Shown: positions 50,336-59,530 of the stretch, one piece after another
Numbering within the stretch: position 1 is the first letter of the stretch
Layout: each line of letters begins with the position of its first letter
Assembly: GCA_003665935.1 (NCBI GenBank)
Contig: QPLR01000001.1
Span: 310,001 to 374,000, forward strand
DNA from: Halobellus sp. Atlit-31R
Lineage (GTDB): Archaea; Halobacteriota; Halobacteria; Halobacteriales; Haloferacaceae
Length of the DNA stretch: 64,000 nt
Reading direction: 5' to 3'
Notes under the pieces: model-generated
The model's database searches: none
What the model saw: only the letters and a program-made list of their open reading frames with translations
Told to the model about the DNA's origin: nothing
Made by a program: the position numbers and the translations under genes

Positions 50336-50977
50336 ATGTACGTCGCAGTCGGCAGCGGCAACCCGGTGAAGCGCGACGCGACGGCCCGCGTCTTCGCCGG
50401 CGCGACCGTCGTCGCCGAAGCGGTCCCCTCGGGCGTTGCAGAGCAGCCAGTCGGGCACGTCGAGACGCGACAGGGCGCGCGCAACCGGGCCGAAGCCGCG
50501 CTCGCGTCTATCGTGGGCGGCGGTTCCGAGGGAGCTGGTCCCGACGGCGACAGTCCCGACGAAGCCCGCCTCGGCGTCGGTATCGAGGGCGGCGTCGCCA
50601 CGTTCGAGTGTGAGGTCGACACGGGTCACACGGACCGCGAAGAGCGCGTCGAGGCGACTGTGAGCGACGGGGCGTCTGCGGGAGCCGAGACTGATGCGAC
50701 GGACGGGACGTACCTCGTGATGTGGGCGGCCGTCACCGACGGCGACCGCTGGGGCGTCGGCTCCGGACCGAGCCTCCTGCTGCCGCCCTCGATCGCGGCC
50801 CGCATCGGCGACGGCGAGGAGCTTGGGCCGGTGATGGACGACGTCCTCGGCGAGTCGAACGTGGCGAAAAAGCAGGGCGCTGCGGGCGCGTTCACCGACG
50901 GGCGACTGAGCCGAACGGACGCGCTGGAAGACGCCGTCGTGGCGGCCGCCGCGCCGTTCGTGAGCGACCTCTACTGA
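50336..50977 (+). CDS. DUF84 (inosine/xanthosine triphosphatase) family protein
   Basis: The 213-residue protein starts MYVAVGSGNPVKRDATARVF, the signature of the YjjX/DUF84 family. ARNRAEAAL, GVGIEGGV and SGPSLLLPP with MDDVLG are further family elements. The family hydrolyses non-canonical purine nucleotides (ITP/XTP), cleaning the nucleotide pool. Two Gly/Asp/Glu-rich insertions are haloarchaeal additions. It starts 50 bp after the BtuF-like gene on the same strand. Confidence 0.9.
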   Translation: MYVAVGSGNPVKRDATARVFAGATVVAEAVPSGVAEQPVGHVETRQGARNRAEAALASIVGGGSEGAGPDGDSPDEARLGVGIEGGVATFECEVDTGHTDREERVEATVSDGASAGAETDATDGTYLVMWAAVTDGDRWGVGSGPSLLLPPSIAARIGDGEELGPVMDDVLGESNVAKKQGAAGAFTDGRLSRTDALEDAVVAAAAPFVSDLY

Positions 50978-51024
50978 TCGACGAGCGGCGCGGCCGCACA
51001 GCGGGACAGCGAGCCGGGACCGGC

Positions 51025-52893
51025 TCAGTCGAGTTCCGCGGCGTCCTCGCGTGCGTCCCGCACGTCGCGCGTCTCCTCGACCGCCGTAGTCAGCGAGACG
51101 TTGAGGCCGAGCATCGAAGCGTAACCGCCGATCACCGTGACGAGATTCTTCACCGCGTGGTCGAGCACCGCCGCACCCAGCGCGAGCTCCGCGCCGAGCG
51201 GCGTCAGCCCGACGACGAGCAGCGTGAACGCGCCCTCGTAGAGCCCGACGCCGCCGGGCGACAGCGGGAGCACCTTCGCGAGGTTGCCGACGCTGACGGC
51301 GAAGAAGCTCACCGCGATCAGCTCCACGGGAGGGAGCCCCGGAGAGAACGCCGCGAGCACGAGCAGCGCGGTCACGACGTCGAGCGTCCAGACGAGGATG
51401 CTGGAGGCGCCGACGCGGGCGAAGCCGCGCCGCGTGCCCGCGACGGCCTGGAGGTCGGAGACGAAGCGGCCGACGACGCCGGCGACGAAGTCGGCGTACG
51501 AGTCCGTGCTCACCCGGTAGACGAGCGCGGTCACGACGTCGCGGTCGCTCCGGGCGGACAGCGCGATCCCGATCACGGCGGCGATCGCGACGAGGCCGAC
51601 GCCCATCGCGACGATGACGGCGACGCGACCGGCACCCTCCGCGCCGACGAGGGTCCGGGCCAGTTCGGCCGTCTGCCCCGTCGCCGTGTAGCCGAGGAGG
51701 ACGACGCCGGCCATCGAGGCGATCGTGAGCAGATCGAAGACGCGCTCGGCCGCCAGCGACGCGAAGCCCGACGGATACGGGATCCCGCGCCGGGCCTTGA
51801 CGACGTAGGCGCGGATCAGATCGCCCGCGCGGGCGGGAAACACCAGATTGCCCGTCTGGCTGATGAACACCGCGCCCATCAGAAAGCCGAGGCGTTCGTG
51901 ATAACCCAGTTCCGAGAGAATGTCGCGGTAGCGGAAGCCCCGCAGCGGCCACGAGAGAACGTAGACGATCGCGGCCGCGCCGACCAGGCGCGGGTCGGCA
52001 TCGCGCATCTCCGCGAGCACCGTCCCGAAGTCGAGATACTGCGTCATCAGTACCAGCGCGAGGACCGCGAGCACCGCGCCGGCGACGAGGCCGACGCGTT
52101 GTGAGAGCCGCGGGCGGACCGACAGCTGCCACCACGTGCGGAGGATCTGACTCCCCATCCCGAGGACGTCGCGGACGAGGTCGACTTTCGTGTCGCCCTT
52201 CGGCGTCCAGTCGACGGGGAACTCGACGACGTCGAAGCCGGCGCGCTGCGCCCGCACGAGCACCTCCGTGTCCCAGAACCAGTGGTCGTCTTCGACCTCG
52301 GCGGCGAGCGTCTCGAACGCCTCGCGGCTGAGTGCTTTGAACCCGCACTGGTGATCGCGGATCTCAGAGCGAAGGAACGTCCGCACGAGGCCGTTGTACA
52401 CGCGGCTCGGGACGCCGCGCTTGGCCGGCCTGTCGGCGACGTTCTCGGGCATCCAGCGCGAGCCGGTCGCGACGTCGGCGGTGCCGGACCGAACGTGCTC
52501 GACCAGCGTTTCGAGATGTCGCATATCGGTCGCGAGATCCGTGTCGAAGTAGACGAGCACGTCGCCGTGAGCGGCCTCGAACGCGCGTTCGAGCGCCCCG
52601 CCGCGTCCGAGTCGGTCGTCGCTGTGGAAGTGTCTGACGCGGTCGTCAGCGGCCGCGAGACGGTCGGCGATCTCGGGCGTCCGGTCGTCGCAGCCGTCTT
52701 CGGCGACGACGACCTCGAACACGCCGGGTTCGAGGAAGTCCGCGAGCGTCCGGAGCGTTGTTTCCACGGTCGACTCGATCGTGTCGGCCTCGTTGTACGC
52801 CGGGAGGACGACGCTCACGGAGACGCCGGACCCCGAACCGTCGCTCGGAGGGGCAGCGGGCGGGTCGCGGGCGGCACCGTCGGAAGGGCCCAT
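51025..52893 (-). CDS. aglD: AglD-like glycosyltransferase/flippase-domain protein
   Basis: The 622-residue fusion has an N-terminal GT2 glycosyltransferase domain (about 24-245; VSVVLPAYNEADTIESTVE, the catalytic YFDTDLATD, and GFKALSREAF). About eight transmembrane segments of the UPF0104/flippase-like domain follow (VLSWPLRGFRYRDILSELGYH; PLSPGGVGLYEGAF). This layout is that of AglD, which handles the last sugar of the S-layer and archaellin N-glycan through dolichol phosphate. It is relevant to the sequon-rich archaellins here. The gene is monocistronic and well separated from its neighbours. Confidence 0.92.
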   Translation of the reverse strand: MGPSDGAARDPPAAPPSDGSGSGVSVSVVLPAYNEADTIESTVETTLRTLADFLEPGVFEVVVAEDGCDDRTPEIADRLAAADDRVRHFHSDDRLGRGGALERAFEAAHGDVLVYFDTDLATDMRHLETLVEHVRSGTADVATGSRWMPENVADRPAKRGVPSRVYNGLVRTFLRSEIRDHQCGFKALSREAFETLAAEVEDDHWFWDTEVLVRAQRAGFDVVEFPVDWTPKGDTKVDLVRDVLGMGSQILRTWWQLSVRPRLSQRVGLVAGAVLAVLALVLMTQYLDFGTVLAEMRDADPRLVGAAAIVYVLSWPLRGFRYRDILSELGYHERLGFLMGAVFISQTGNLVFPARAGDLIRAYVVKARRGIPYPSGFASLAAERVFDLLTIASMAGVVLLGYTATGQTAELARTLVGAEGAGRVAVIVAMGVGLVAIAAVIGIALSARSDRDVVTALVYRVSTDSYADFVAGVVGRFVSDLQAVAGTRRGFARVGASSILVWTLDVVTALLVLAAFSPGLPPVELIAVSFFAVSVGNLAKVLPLSPGGVGLYEGAFTLLVVGLTPLGAELALGAAVLDHAVKNLVTVIGGYASMLGLNVSLTTAVEETRDVRDAREDAAELD

Positions 52894-53171
52894 TAGTGCG
52901 TTTTGGCCGGGCGGCGCGTATGAACTTTCTGCCTCGGGGGGACGAGCACGCGAAGCGTCACGGCTCGTCCGCCGGCGGGATCGACCCGAACCGGGCAGCT
53001 GGGTGACCGTACCTCGACGGTAGGCGAGCGTATTCCGTGGTTAGGAGACCGTACCGCCAGGCAGACCAGAGGCCCCCGAAACGCGGGTCGATTCGCCGAA
53101 AAACGCATCACTGCGCCGTGTTAACCGCACGTACCAAACCGCTCATACGGAGATAGGCCGTTGCTACGTGT

Positions 53172-53417
53172 ATGAGCGCGACCGCCTCCGCGACGACTGC
53201 ACCGAACCTCAGCGAGAAGCAGCGACAGATCCTCCAGTACCTCCGCGCGAACGCCGACGACCGAACGTACTTCAAATCGCGCCTGATCGCCGAAGATCTC
53301 GGACTCTCGGCGAAAGAGGTCGGCGCAAATATGCGTGCCATCCTCGACGGCGACGTCGGTCTCACCGTCGAGAAGTGGGGCTACTCCTCCGGAACGACCT
53401 GGAAAGTGACGCAGTAG
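53172..53417 (+). CDS. Winged-helix protein, DUF7123-type (copy 2)
   Basis: The 81-residue paralogue of the protein at 4905-5129 has RQILQYLRANADDRTYFKSRL, the recognition helix LGLSAKEVGANMRAIL, and the wing LTVEKWGYSSGTTWKVT. The two share a distinctive KWG...TTW ending. It has a slightly longer Ser/Thr/Ala N-terminus than copy 1. It is probably a DNA-binding protein with no sensor domain. It converges with the next gene. Confidence 0.8.
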   Translation: MSATASATTAPNLSEKQRQILQYLRANADDRTYFKSRLIAEDLGLSAKEVGANMRAILDGDVGLTVEKWGYSSGTTWKVTQ

Positions 53418-53445
53418 CGGGCGTTCGTCGAACGACCGAACGGGA

Positions 53446-54093
53446 TCACTCGGACCCCGCCGCGCCCGGATCGTACCGGATCAGCGAGTCGGCCTCGTCG
53501 GCCATCGCGACTGCTCCCGGACCGAGCGAGTCGGCGTACCTGACCACGAGCGTGAGGACCGTTTCGGGCCGTTCGACCGCGTAGCCGCCGTCGCGTGAGA
53601 GCAGTCCGGCGTCGTCGAGTTCGCGCGCGTAACCGCTCACCGTCGCTCGCGAGACGTCGAGCCGACTCGCGATCTCCGCGCCGGTCGTGCCCGGACCGCG
53701 GAGGAGCGTCACGAGCATCCCGCGCGGCGTCCGTCGTCGGAGGTAGCCCAGCGCGACCTGCTCGAACTCGGAGAATCGGCCGGCCGTGAAGAACCGCTTG
53801 TAGTCACCGTCGCGCCGGAACTCGAGTGCGCCGTCGTCGACGAGCTGTCGGAGGTGGTGCTGGGTCTCGCCTGTCCCGAGGCTCAGGTCGTCGCGGATCT
53901 TCGAGAAGTGCGCCCCCGGCGTGGAGGCGACGTAGCCGACGATGGCGTCGCGGGCGTCGCTCGTCGGCGGCGAATCGGACGCGGCTTCGGCCTCACCGCT
54001 CGCGCCGAGCCCAGCAAGCGGCGACGCAGCCCCCAGCGCGGCGAAGCGCCGGAGCGTTGCCCGCTTTTCCTCGTCGACGTCGCGATTCGGCAT
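53446..54093 (-). CDS. Two-domain winged-helix regulator with twin-Arg-like N-terminus
   Basis: The 215-residue protein contains two winged helices. The first spans about residues 46-105 (FSKIRDDLSLGTGETQHHLRQL), and the second about 112-175 (TTGAEIASRLDVSRATVSGYAREL). Its first 40 residues (TLRRFAALGAASPLAGLGAS...) look like a weak Tat or signal sequence with paired Arg and a hydrophobic stretch, odd for a transcription factor. The protein may be membrane-associated or the region may be a relic. I know similar haloarchaeal regulators with hydrophobic N-termini. Target unknown. Confidence 0.82.
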   Translation of the reverse strand: MPNRDVDEEKRATLRRFAALGAASPLAGLGASGEAEAASDSPPTSDARDAIVGYVASTPGAHFSKIRDDLSLGTGETQHHLRQLVDDGALEFRRDGDYKRFFTAGRFSEFEQVALGYLRRRTPRGMLVTLLRGPGTTGAEIASRLDVSRATVSGYARELDDAGLLSRDGGYAVERPETVLTLVVRYADSLGPGAVAMADEADSLIRYDPGAAGSE

Positions 54094-54231
54094 TCGTGTT
54101 CACCGGTAGTACGATTCGGCGAAGAGAAAAGCGCTTCGCTCGTGTCAGGGGGGAGAGACGGTTAGACTCGACGACCGGCCGATCAGCTGGACTCGACGAG
54201 CGGCCGGTCGGCTGACTCCGCGACCGACCGG

Positions 54232-55473
54232 CTACTCTTTCTCGGTCTCGACGGCCCGGTCGTCCGTGCCGGCGTCTCCGCCACCCGTCTCCGGCTCCGG
54301 CTCCGGCTCGGGCGTCGGCTCGTCGGCTCGGGCGTCGGCGACGACGTCCTCGGGGTCTTTGATCGCGGCCTCGCCGGCGTCAGCTTCGTCGATCACCGCG
54401 TCGGCGCTCCGGATGTCGGTCCCAGCGCCGCGCTTGATCGCTTCGGCCTCCTGTTCGAGCTCTTCGACGTCCATCTCGGTCGCCTGATCGATCTGGCCGA
54501 GGATCTCCTCGATGTCGTCGAGACCGAGGAGCTCTCGGGTCTCCGCGTCGAAGTCGAGGCTGTCGAGGCCGGCCTGTTCCTGCACGTCGGAGTCGGTCAG
54601 CTGTCTGCCGTACCGACCGAGGAGGCTGGTGAGCTCCTGCGGGAGGACGAACGTCGTCGACTCGCCCTGCCCGATCGTCTCTAAGCTCTCCATTCCCTTC
54701 TCGATGATCGCACGCTCGCCCATCGATTCGGCGGATTTCGCGCGCAGGACCGTCGAGATGGCGTCACCCTGCGCTTCGAGGATCTGGCTCTGCTTTTCAC
54801 CCTGTGCGCGGATGATGTTCGACTGCTTCTCACCCTCGGCCTGCTCGACTGCAGAGCGCCGTTCACCCTGCGCTTCCAGGATCATCGCACGGCGGCGGCG
54901 CTCCGCGGAGGTCTGCTGCTCCATTGCCTGCTGGACGTCCTGGGAGGGGTTGACCTCGCGGACCTCGACGCTCTCGACGCGGACGCCCCACTCGTCGGTC
55001 GGCTCGTCCAGTTCGCGGCGGATGCGTCCGTTGATCTCCTGCCGCTTGTTGAGCGTGTCGTCGAGTTCCATATCGCCGATGACGGCCCGAAGCGTCGTCT
55101 GCGCGAGGTTCGAGACCGCGCGCTTGTAGTCGTCGACTTCGAGGAACGCCTTCTTCGCGTCCATCACCTTGATGTAGACGACGGCGTCGGCGGTCACCGG
55201 GGAGTTGTCGCGCGTGATCGCCTCCTGCCGGGGCACGTCGAGCGTCTGCGTCCGCATATCGAACGGGTACGTCCGCGAGACGAACGGCGGGATGAAGTTG
55301 ATACCGGGCTGGAGGAGCTTCCTGTACTCGCCGAACACCGTCAGCGCCTCCTTCTCGTAGGCGTCGACGATCTCGACCATCTGGTAGACGATGACGATGG
55401 CGAGTAGGAGCACGAGTATCCCGATCGTCGGGATGCCGATGCCGGCTTGCAGCGGAACGGGACCAAGTACCAT
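54232..55473 (-). CDS. SPFH/stomatin-type membrane protein
   Basis: The 413-residue protein has one N-terminal membrane helix (about 11-33, GIGIPTIGILVLLLAIVIVY), then an SPFH domain (EALTVFGEYRKLLQPGINF; VREVNPSQDVQQAM). Next come a long coiled coil rich in AQGE repeats (AEGEKQSNIIRAQGEKQS) and an acidic Pro/Glu tail. Stomatins form membrane scaffolds and usually pair with NfeD. An NfeD-like gene lies just upstream (211 bp) on the same strand, matching that pattern. Confidence 0.92.
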   Translation of the reverse strand: MVLGPVPLQAGIGIPTIGILVLLLAIVIVYQMVEIVDAYEKEALTVFGEYRKLLQPGINFIPPFVSRTYPFDMRTQTLDVPRQEAITRDNSPVTADAVVYIKVMDAKKAFLEVDDYKRAVSNLAQTTLRAVIGDMELDDTLNKRQEINGRIRRELDEPTDEWGVRVESVEVREVNPSQDVQQAMEQQTSAERRRRAMILEAQGERRSAVEQAEGEKQSNIIRAQGEKQSQILEAQGDAISTVLRAKSAESMGERAIIEKGMESLETIGQGESTTFVLPQELTSLLGRYGRQLTDSDVQEQAGLDSLDFDAETRELLGLDDIEEILGQIDQATEMDVEELEQEAEAIKRGAGTDIRSADAVIDEADAGEAAIKDPEDVVADARADEPTPEPEPEPETGGGDAGTDDRAVETEKE

Positions 55474-55684
55474 ACGCGGAGTTAGTGTGTCGTTCTGATA
55501 AGCGTTGGCCTGGCCGGCATCGATCCGAGACCGCAGGACGCCGGAACGACGTGTGACGGCCAGTGGTCACATCACGTTGCTTCGAGCGCGGTACGGCGCG
55601 CCGAGGTACGCTGTGGGTGCGAGAGTGGAGTCCGGTCGAGAGGGTCCGACTGGTGGCGTCTCGATGCGACCCGTCGCTGTACGG

Positions 55685-56284
55685 TCAGGCGCTTTCGGTC
55701 TCCATCTCGGCGTCGTCGTAGTCAGAGCCCGCGACGTCGTTTCTCGCCGCGCGACCGCGGTCGAGTTCGCGGTCGATCTCGTCGTAGCCCGTCGAGAGCG
55801 ACTCGACGGTGACGACGTTGCCGCCGCCGGGATCGACGACGACGACTTCGGTGCCGACGGGGAGTTCGCCGTCGACGGATCGAGCCGCGTAGAAGGGGTT
55901 GAAGCCACCGTCGTCGAGTTTGACCTCGCCCTCGGCCGGAGTCACGCGCTCGGTGACGCGGCCGGTCCGTCCTCTGAGGCTCGCCGAGTCGCTCGTCTGC
56001 GCGGTGCCTTTGCCCCCGTAGATGTCGAATTCGCGGTAGCCGTAGAGCGCCAGCGATCCGAACACGAGCACGAGGACGCCGAGCACGATCGGCGAGGCCA
56101 GCGGTCCGAGCAGCAGGCCGACGAGCCCGGCAGCGAGGAGCGCGATACCGAGCACGATGAAGTGTGCGCCCGGCGCGAACGCTTCGAGGAAGCTGACACC
56201 GAGGCCGGCGGCGACCAACAGCAGCGGTAGCGTCTCCGGCGGGATCGAGAGCTGGAGAGCGACCGAGAGCGCTCCGTCGAACAT
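55685..56284 (-). CDS. NfeD-like membrane protein
   Basis: The 199-residue protein has four hydrophobic segments (LLVAAGLGVSFLEAFAPGAHF first, then LGIALLAAGLVGLLLGPLA, VLGVLVLVFGSLALYGY) and a C-terminal OB-like NfeD domain. That domain includes LRGRTGRVTERVTPAEGEV, VGTEVVVVDPGGGNVVTVE. It is the usual partner of the stomatin at 54232-55473. It lacks the ClpP-like protease domain of long NfeD proteins, so it belongs to the short membrane class. Confidence 0.9.
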   Translation of the reverse strand: MFDGALSVALQLSIPPETLPLLLVAAGLGVSFLEAFAPGAHFIVLGIALLAAGLVGLLLGPLASPIVLGVLVLVFGSLALYGYREFDIYGGKGTAQTSDSASLRGRTGRVTERVTPAEGEVKLDDGGFNPFYAARSVDGELPVGTEVVVVDPGGGNVVTVESLSTGYDEIDRELDRGRAARNDVAGSDYDDAEMETESA

Positions 56285-56367
56285 ACGAGCCGTAGGTCTG
56301 GCGGACGATTAAGCGTTGTCACAGGAGCGGCACGGCACGTCTGACGGTCGGGGGTGTGTGACGGGCC

Positions 56368-57591
56368 TCACCCACGATCCTGGACGGTGGCTTCCGGGGA
56401 TATCTCCGTCTCCCGAGTGAATCGCACCCGGAGCTCCCCGGTGGTCAGGAGCGTCGCGCTCCGGGCATCTACGGGAACGGTGAACACGGTCCACACTTCG
56501 CGGGACTCGGCCGGCTCGAACAGTCCGGCCGACGGGAAGCCGGTCACGCCGTCGAGCGGCTGGTGGCCGTAGCGTTCCCCCGCGACCTCCACGGCCAAGG
56601 CCGACTGAGCGAACTGGGTCGGGCTATCCGCCCGGTTGGTGACGTTCATCCGGACCAGGAGGAACGTCTGATCGTCGGGAGCGTCGTACGTCGTTCCGTT
56701 GACCGTGAGCTGTGAGGTCGTCTTCGCGTTCCAGCGGACGTCGGCTGTGGCGTTCGGTCCGGCCGTCGAGACTGCGGACACGCCGAGGTCGTTGCCGCTA
56801 CCGCCGCCGGCGAACGGGCCGCCGAGGCCGAGCATCGGTCCCAGTACAGCGCCGAGGACGAACGCGACGGCGAGGACGAGCGGGACGACCGCCGCCGGGA
56901 GCGAGCGCGAGGAGAGCGCACGGACGCGGTCCGCGAGGCCGTCGGCGTCGTTGCTGTCGCCGTCGCCGTCGGCGTCGTCCGCTGTCGTTCCACCCGATGC
57001 GTCGGACTGTGTTTCGGACTCATCGGACTCCCCGGCGTCGTCGCCGCGGCCGAGCGCCGAACGGATCGCCGCGAACGGATCGTCGATGTCGGGGAGACGA
57101 CTGCCGAGATCCGGCAGACTGTCCCCGATCTCGCCGGCGCGGTCGGCGACGGACGCCGGGATCGGCACGCCGAGCGCCTGCAGTCGCTCGACGACCGCGA
57201 CGAGGCCGTTCGTCTCCGTGTACTGGGCCAACACGTCCTCGAAGCCGCCCTCTTCGACCGTGTTGGCCAGCGTCGAGCGATCGAGGAGGTGGACGCTCCG
57301 CTGGGAGGCGACCTTCGTCGCTCCCTCCGCGAACGCGCCCTGCGTCGCGACGACCGCGACGTCGATGCTGCGCTTGCGGCAGAAGGCGACGAACTGCTTG
57401 AGATGCCGCTCGGTGACAGTCGACGTCGCCGTCGGGAAGACGTAGATGATCCCGCGTTTGCCGTCGCCGCGCGTGCCGACGACGAAGCGCGTCTCGTCGG
57501 AGCGCTCCCGGACGGAGACCTCCCACCCGCGCTCGCGCCACAGATCCGCGAGGAACGCGACGAAGTCCTCGGGCACTAGTTCGGGAATCAC
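56368..57591 (-). CDS. Membrane protein with degenerate Mrr-like nuclease fold and DUF4352-like outer domain
   Basis: The 407-residue protein has three parts. Residues 1-110 follow an Mrr/RecB-type fold (EDFVAFLADLWRERGWEVSV; VVATQGAFAEGATKVA) but show no clear E/Q-x-K catalytic strand, so nuclease activity is doubtful. An acidic linker and one membrane helix (about 230-255) follow. The outside domain resembles DUF4352 (FLLVRMNVTNRADSPTQFAQ). Translation starts at GTG, overlapping the end of the surface-protein gene by 4 bp (GTGA), so the two form an operon. Confidence 0.78.
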   Translation of the reverse strand: MIPELVPEDFVAFLADLWRERGWEVSVRERSDETRFVVGTRGDGKRGIIYVFPTATSTVTERHLKQFVAFCRKRSIDVAVVATQGAFAEGATKVASQRSVHLLDRSTLANTVEEGGFEDVLAQYTETNGLVAVVERLQALGVPIPASVADRAGEIGDSLPDLGSRLPDIDDPFAAIRSALGRGDDAGESDESETQSDASGGTTADDADGDGDSNDADGLADRVRALSSRSLPAAVVPLVLAVAFVLGAVLGPMLGLGGPFAGGGSGNDLGVSAVSTAGPNATADVRWNAKTTSQLTVNGTTYDAPDDQTFLLVRMNVTNRADSPTQFAQSALAVEVAGERYGHQPLDGVTGFPSAGLFEPAESREVWTVFTVPVDARSATLLTTGELRVRFTRETEISPEATVQDRG

Positions 57592-59399
57592 GCCGATCCA
57601 CCCCTGCGGGCGAGCAAGGCCGCGGCTCCGAGCAGTGCGACGACCGCGACGCCCGGCGACAGCGGGATCGTCGACTGCGACGCACCGGCCGGAGCCAGCG
57701 GCGTCCGCGTGACGACGGGGAACGGCGTTGCCGTCGGCGTCGGCGTCGCAGTCGCGGTAGCCGTCCGCGTCGGAGTACTCGTCTCGGTCGGGGCCGGCGG
57801 GAAATCGATCAGCGCAGCGTCGTCGACGACGCTCCCGTTGGCCGTGTAGGCTGCAGCCTCGGGGTCGTAGGACTGCTCCTCACCGGGGCGGACCAGCTCC
57901 GCACGGATCCGTTGCGTCTCGAACAGCGGCGTTCCCAGTTCGGCCGTCACCTCGGTATGCTCGCCGGGTGCGAGGTAGTCGCTCCGGCCGACCGAGGCCC
58001 CGTCGGCGTCGACCAGACGGACGAAGCCGCCCTCGGGGACTTCCGCGCTCGCGACCTCGAGCGTCGTGCCGTTGGCGGTCTGGTTCTCGATTCGGACGCT
58101 CGGATCCGGCGCGACCAGGTAGACGTCCTGTGCGGTCTCCAAGAAGTGGTTCCGAACCCACAGCGTGGCGTTCGTCCCGCGTGAGACCGACGAGAGGTCG
58201 AACGACGCCTGGAACCCGCCGTCGGGCCCGACGTCGGCGTCGCGCAACTGGAGGAACGCGTTCGGATCCGGCGAGCGGAGCCGGACTTCCAGTTCCGTGT
58301 TCGGCGCGCGGTTCGTCGTCCCCTCGACGGTGAAACTGTCGGGGTCCCAGGGGTAGTGGACGGAGTCGTTCGTCGGCGACAGCGACACGCGCTGGGTGTG
58401 CAGATGGAACGTCGTCGCCGCGATCGTCTCCGACGACTCCGACAGGCCGCTCTCGTCGGTGAGCGTCAGCGCCGCGCGGTAGCGGTTCCGCTCGTCGATG
58501 TTCTCGATCGGGACGTCGGCGGTGTCCCACAGCACGTAGATCTCGTCGTTCTCCAGATTCGGCAGGACAGAAACGTTCGCCGACGACGTCGCGACGTACT
58601 CGCGCGGCTCCAGGTTCGGGCCGGGGGCCGCCTGCGTGAAGTTCACCTTGAGCCCGTTCGCGGCCGCCGTCCCGGTGAGATCGCTCGTGTTCAGCGCGGT
58701 TTCGAGCCCGCTCTCCTCGAAGCGGACGACGGCGTAGTCGCCGCGCGCGAGGTCGGAACCGGCACTCGTCGCGGTTTCAAGCGGTCCGACGTCGGCGTCG
58801 CCCTCCTCGCCGCCGCCGACGTACTCCGCGGGCGTGAACGCACCCGGCGCGCGGTACGCCTCGGCGGTCGTTTCGCCGCGCGGTTCGACGGTGAGCGTTC
58901 CGATGTCGCGCTCGACGCCGTCGATGTCGACGCGGAGGAGGTAATCTTCGGGCTCGAGCGGTTCGTCGAGCGGCTCGGACTGCAGCGTCGGCGACCCGCC
59001 GTCGACGAATGCGGTCGGGTCGGCGGCGGTCGTCCGACGGGTGTCGAGAGTGACTTCGGTGGTCCCGCTGCCGCCGAGGTCGACAGTCGTGTGGAAGCCG
59101 AACTCCGGGCCGCCGATCGTCAGGGTCGCCGCATCGGAGTGCGAGACGGCGATCGTCACCTCGTCGCCGCGGGTGACGGTCACGTTGCCTTCGGCGAACG
59201 ACGCCGACGCGTCGTCAGTCTGGAGCGGCGGCTGCCGCTCGTCTGCGAGCGACCGAGCGGGAGGGGGCGCGGCGTCGTCGGGCGTCCCGAACCCGACGTC
59301 GTCGGCCGCGACAGCGGCGGCTCCGGCGGTGGGCGTCGCGCCGCCGACCAGAAGGGAGAGGGCGAGAGCGAGGGCGATGAGGGGGTGAGCGTGGGACAT
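57588..59399 (-). CDS. Secreted surface protein with C-terminal membrane anchor
   Basis: The 603-residue protein has a Sec signal peptide (LIALALALSLLVGGATPTAGA) and several Ig-like/beta-sandwich domains with about ten N-x-S/T sequons (for example NVT, NTS, NVS, NDS, NAT, NQT, NGT, NGS). A Thr/Pro-rich, probably O-glycosylated stretch follows (TETSTPTRTATATATPTPT). The end is PLSPGVAVVALLGAAALLARR, which resembles a PGF-CTERM anchor though the motif is SPGV rather than PGF. It is a cell-surface glycoprotein of unknown role, upstream of the Mrr-like membrane gene. Confidence 0.88.
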   Translation of the reverse strand: MSHAHPLIALALALSLLVGGATPTAGAAAVAADDVGFGTPDDAAPPPARSLADERQPPLQTDDASASFAEGNVTVTRGDEVTIAVSHSDAATLTIGGPEFGFHTTVDLGGSGTTEVTLDTRRTTAADPTAFVDGGSPTLQSEPLDEPLEPEDYLLRVDIDGVERDIGTLTVEPRGETTAEAYRAPGAFTPAEYVGGGEEGDADVGPLETATSAGSDLARGDYAVVRFEESGLETALNTSDLTGTAAANGLKVNFTQAAPGPNLEPREYVATSSANVSVLPNLENDEIYVLWDTADVPIENIDERNRYRAALTLTDESGLSESSETIAATTFHLHTQRVSLSPTNDSVHYPWDPDSFTVEGTTNRAPNTELEVRLRSPDPNAFLQLRDADVGPDGGFQASFDLSSVSRGTNATLWVRNHFLETAQDVYLVAPDPSVRIENQTANGTTLEVASAEVPEGGFVRLVDADGASVGRSDYLAPGEHTEVTAELGTPLFETQRIRAELVRPGEEQSYDPEAAAYTANGSVVDDAALIDFPPAPTETSTPTRTATATATPTPTATPFPVVTRTPLAPAGASQSTIPLSPGVAVVALLGAAALLARRGGSA

Positions 59400-59530
59400 C
59401 GGCGAGACGGTCGTCTTCCTACGCTACCGACCAACTGGCATAAAACGCTGCGGTCACAGGATCAGAACTGATAACTCACGGTCGCGTCGGCGGCCTCACT
59501 CGGCGCTCGGCGCTCGGCGCTCGGCGGGAC

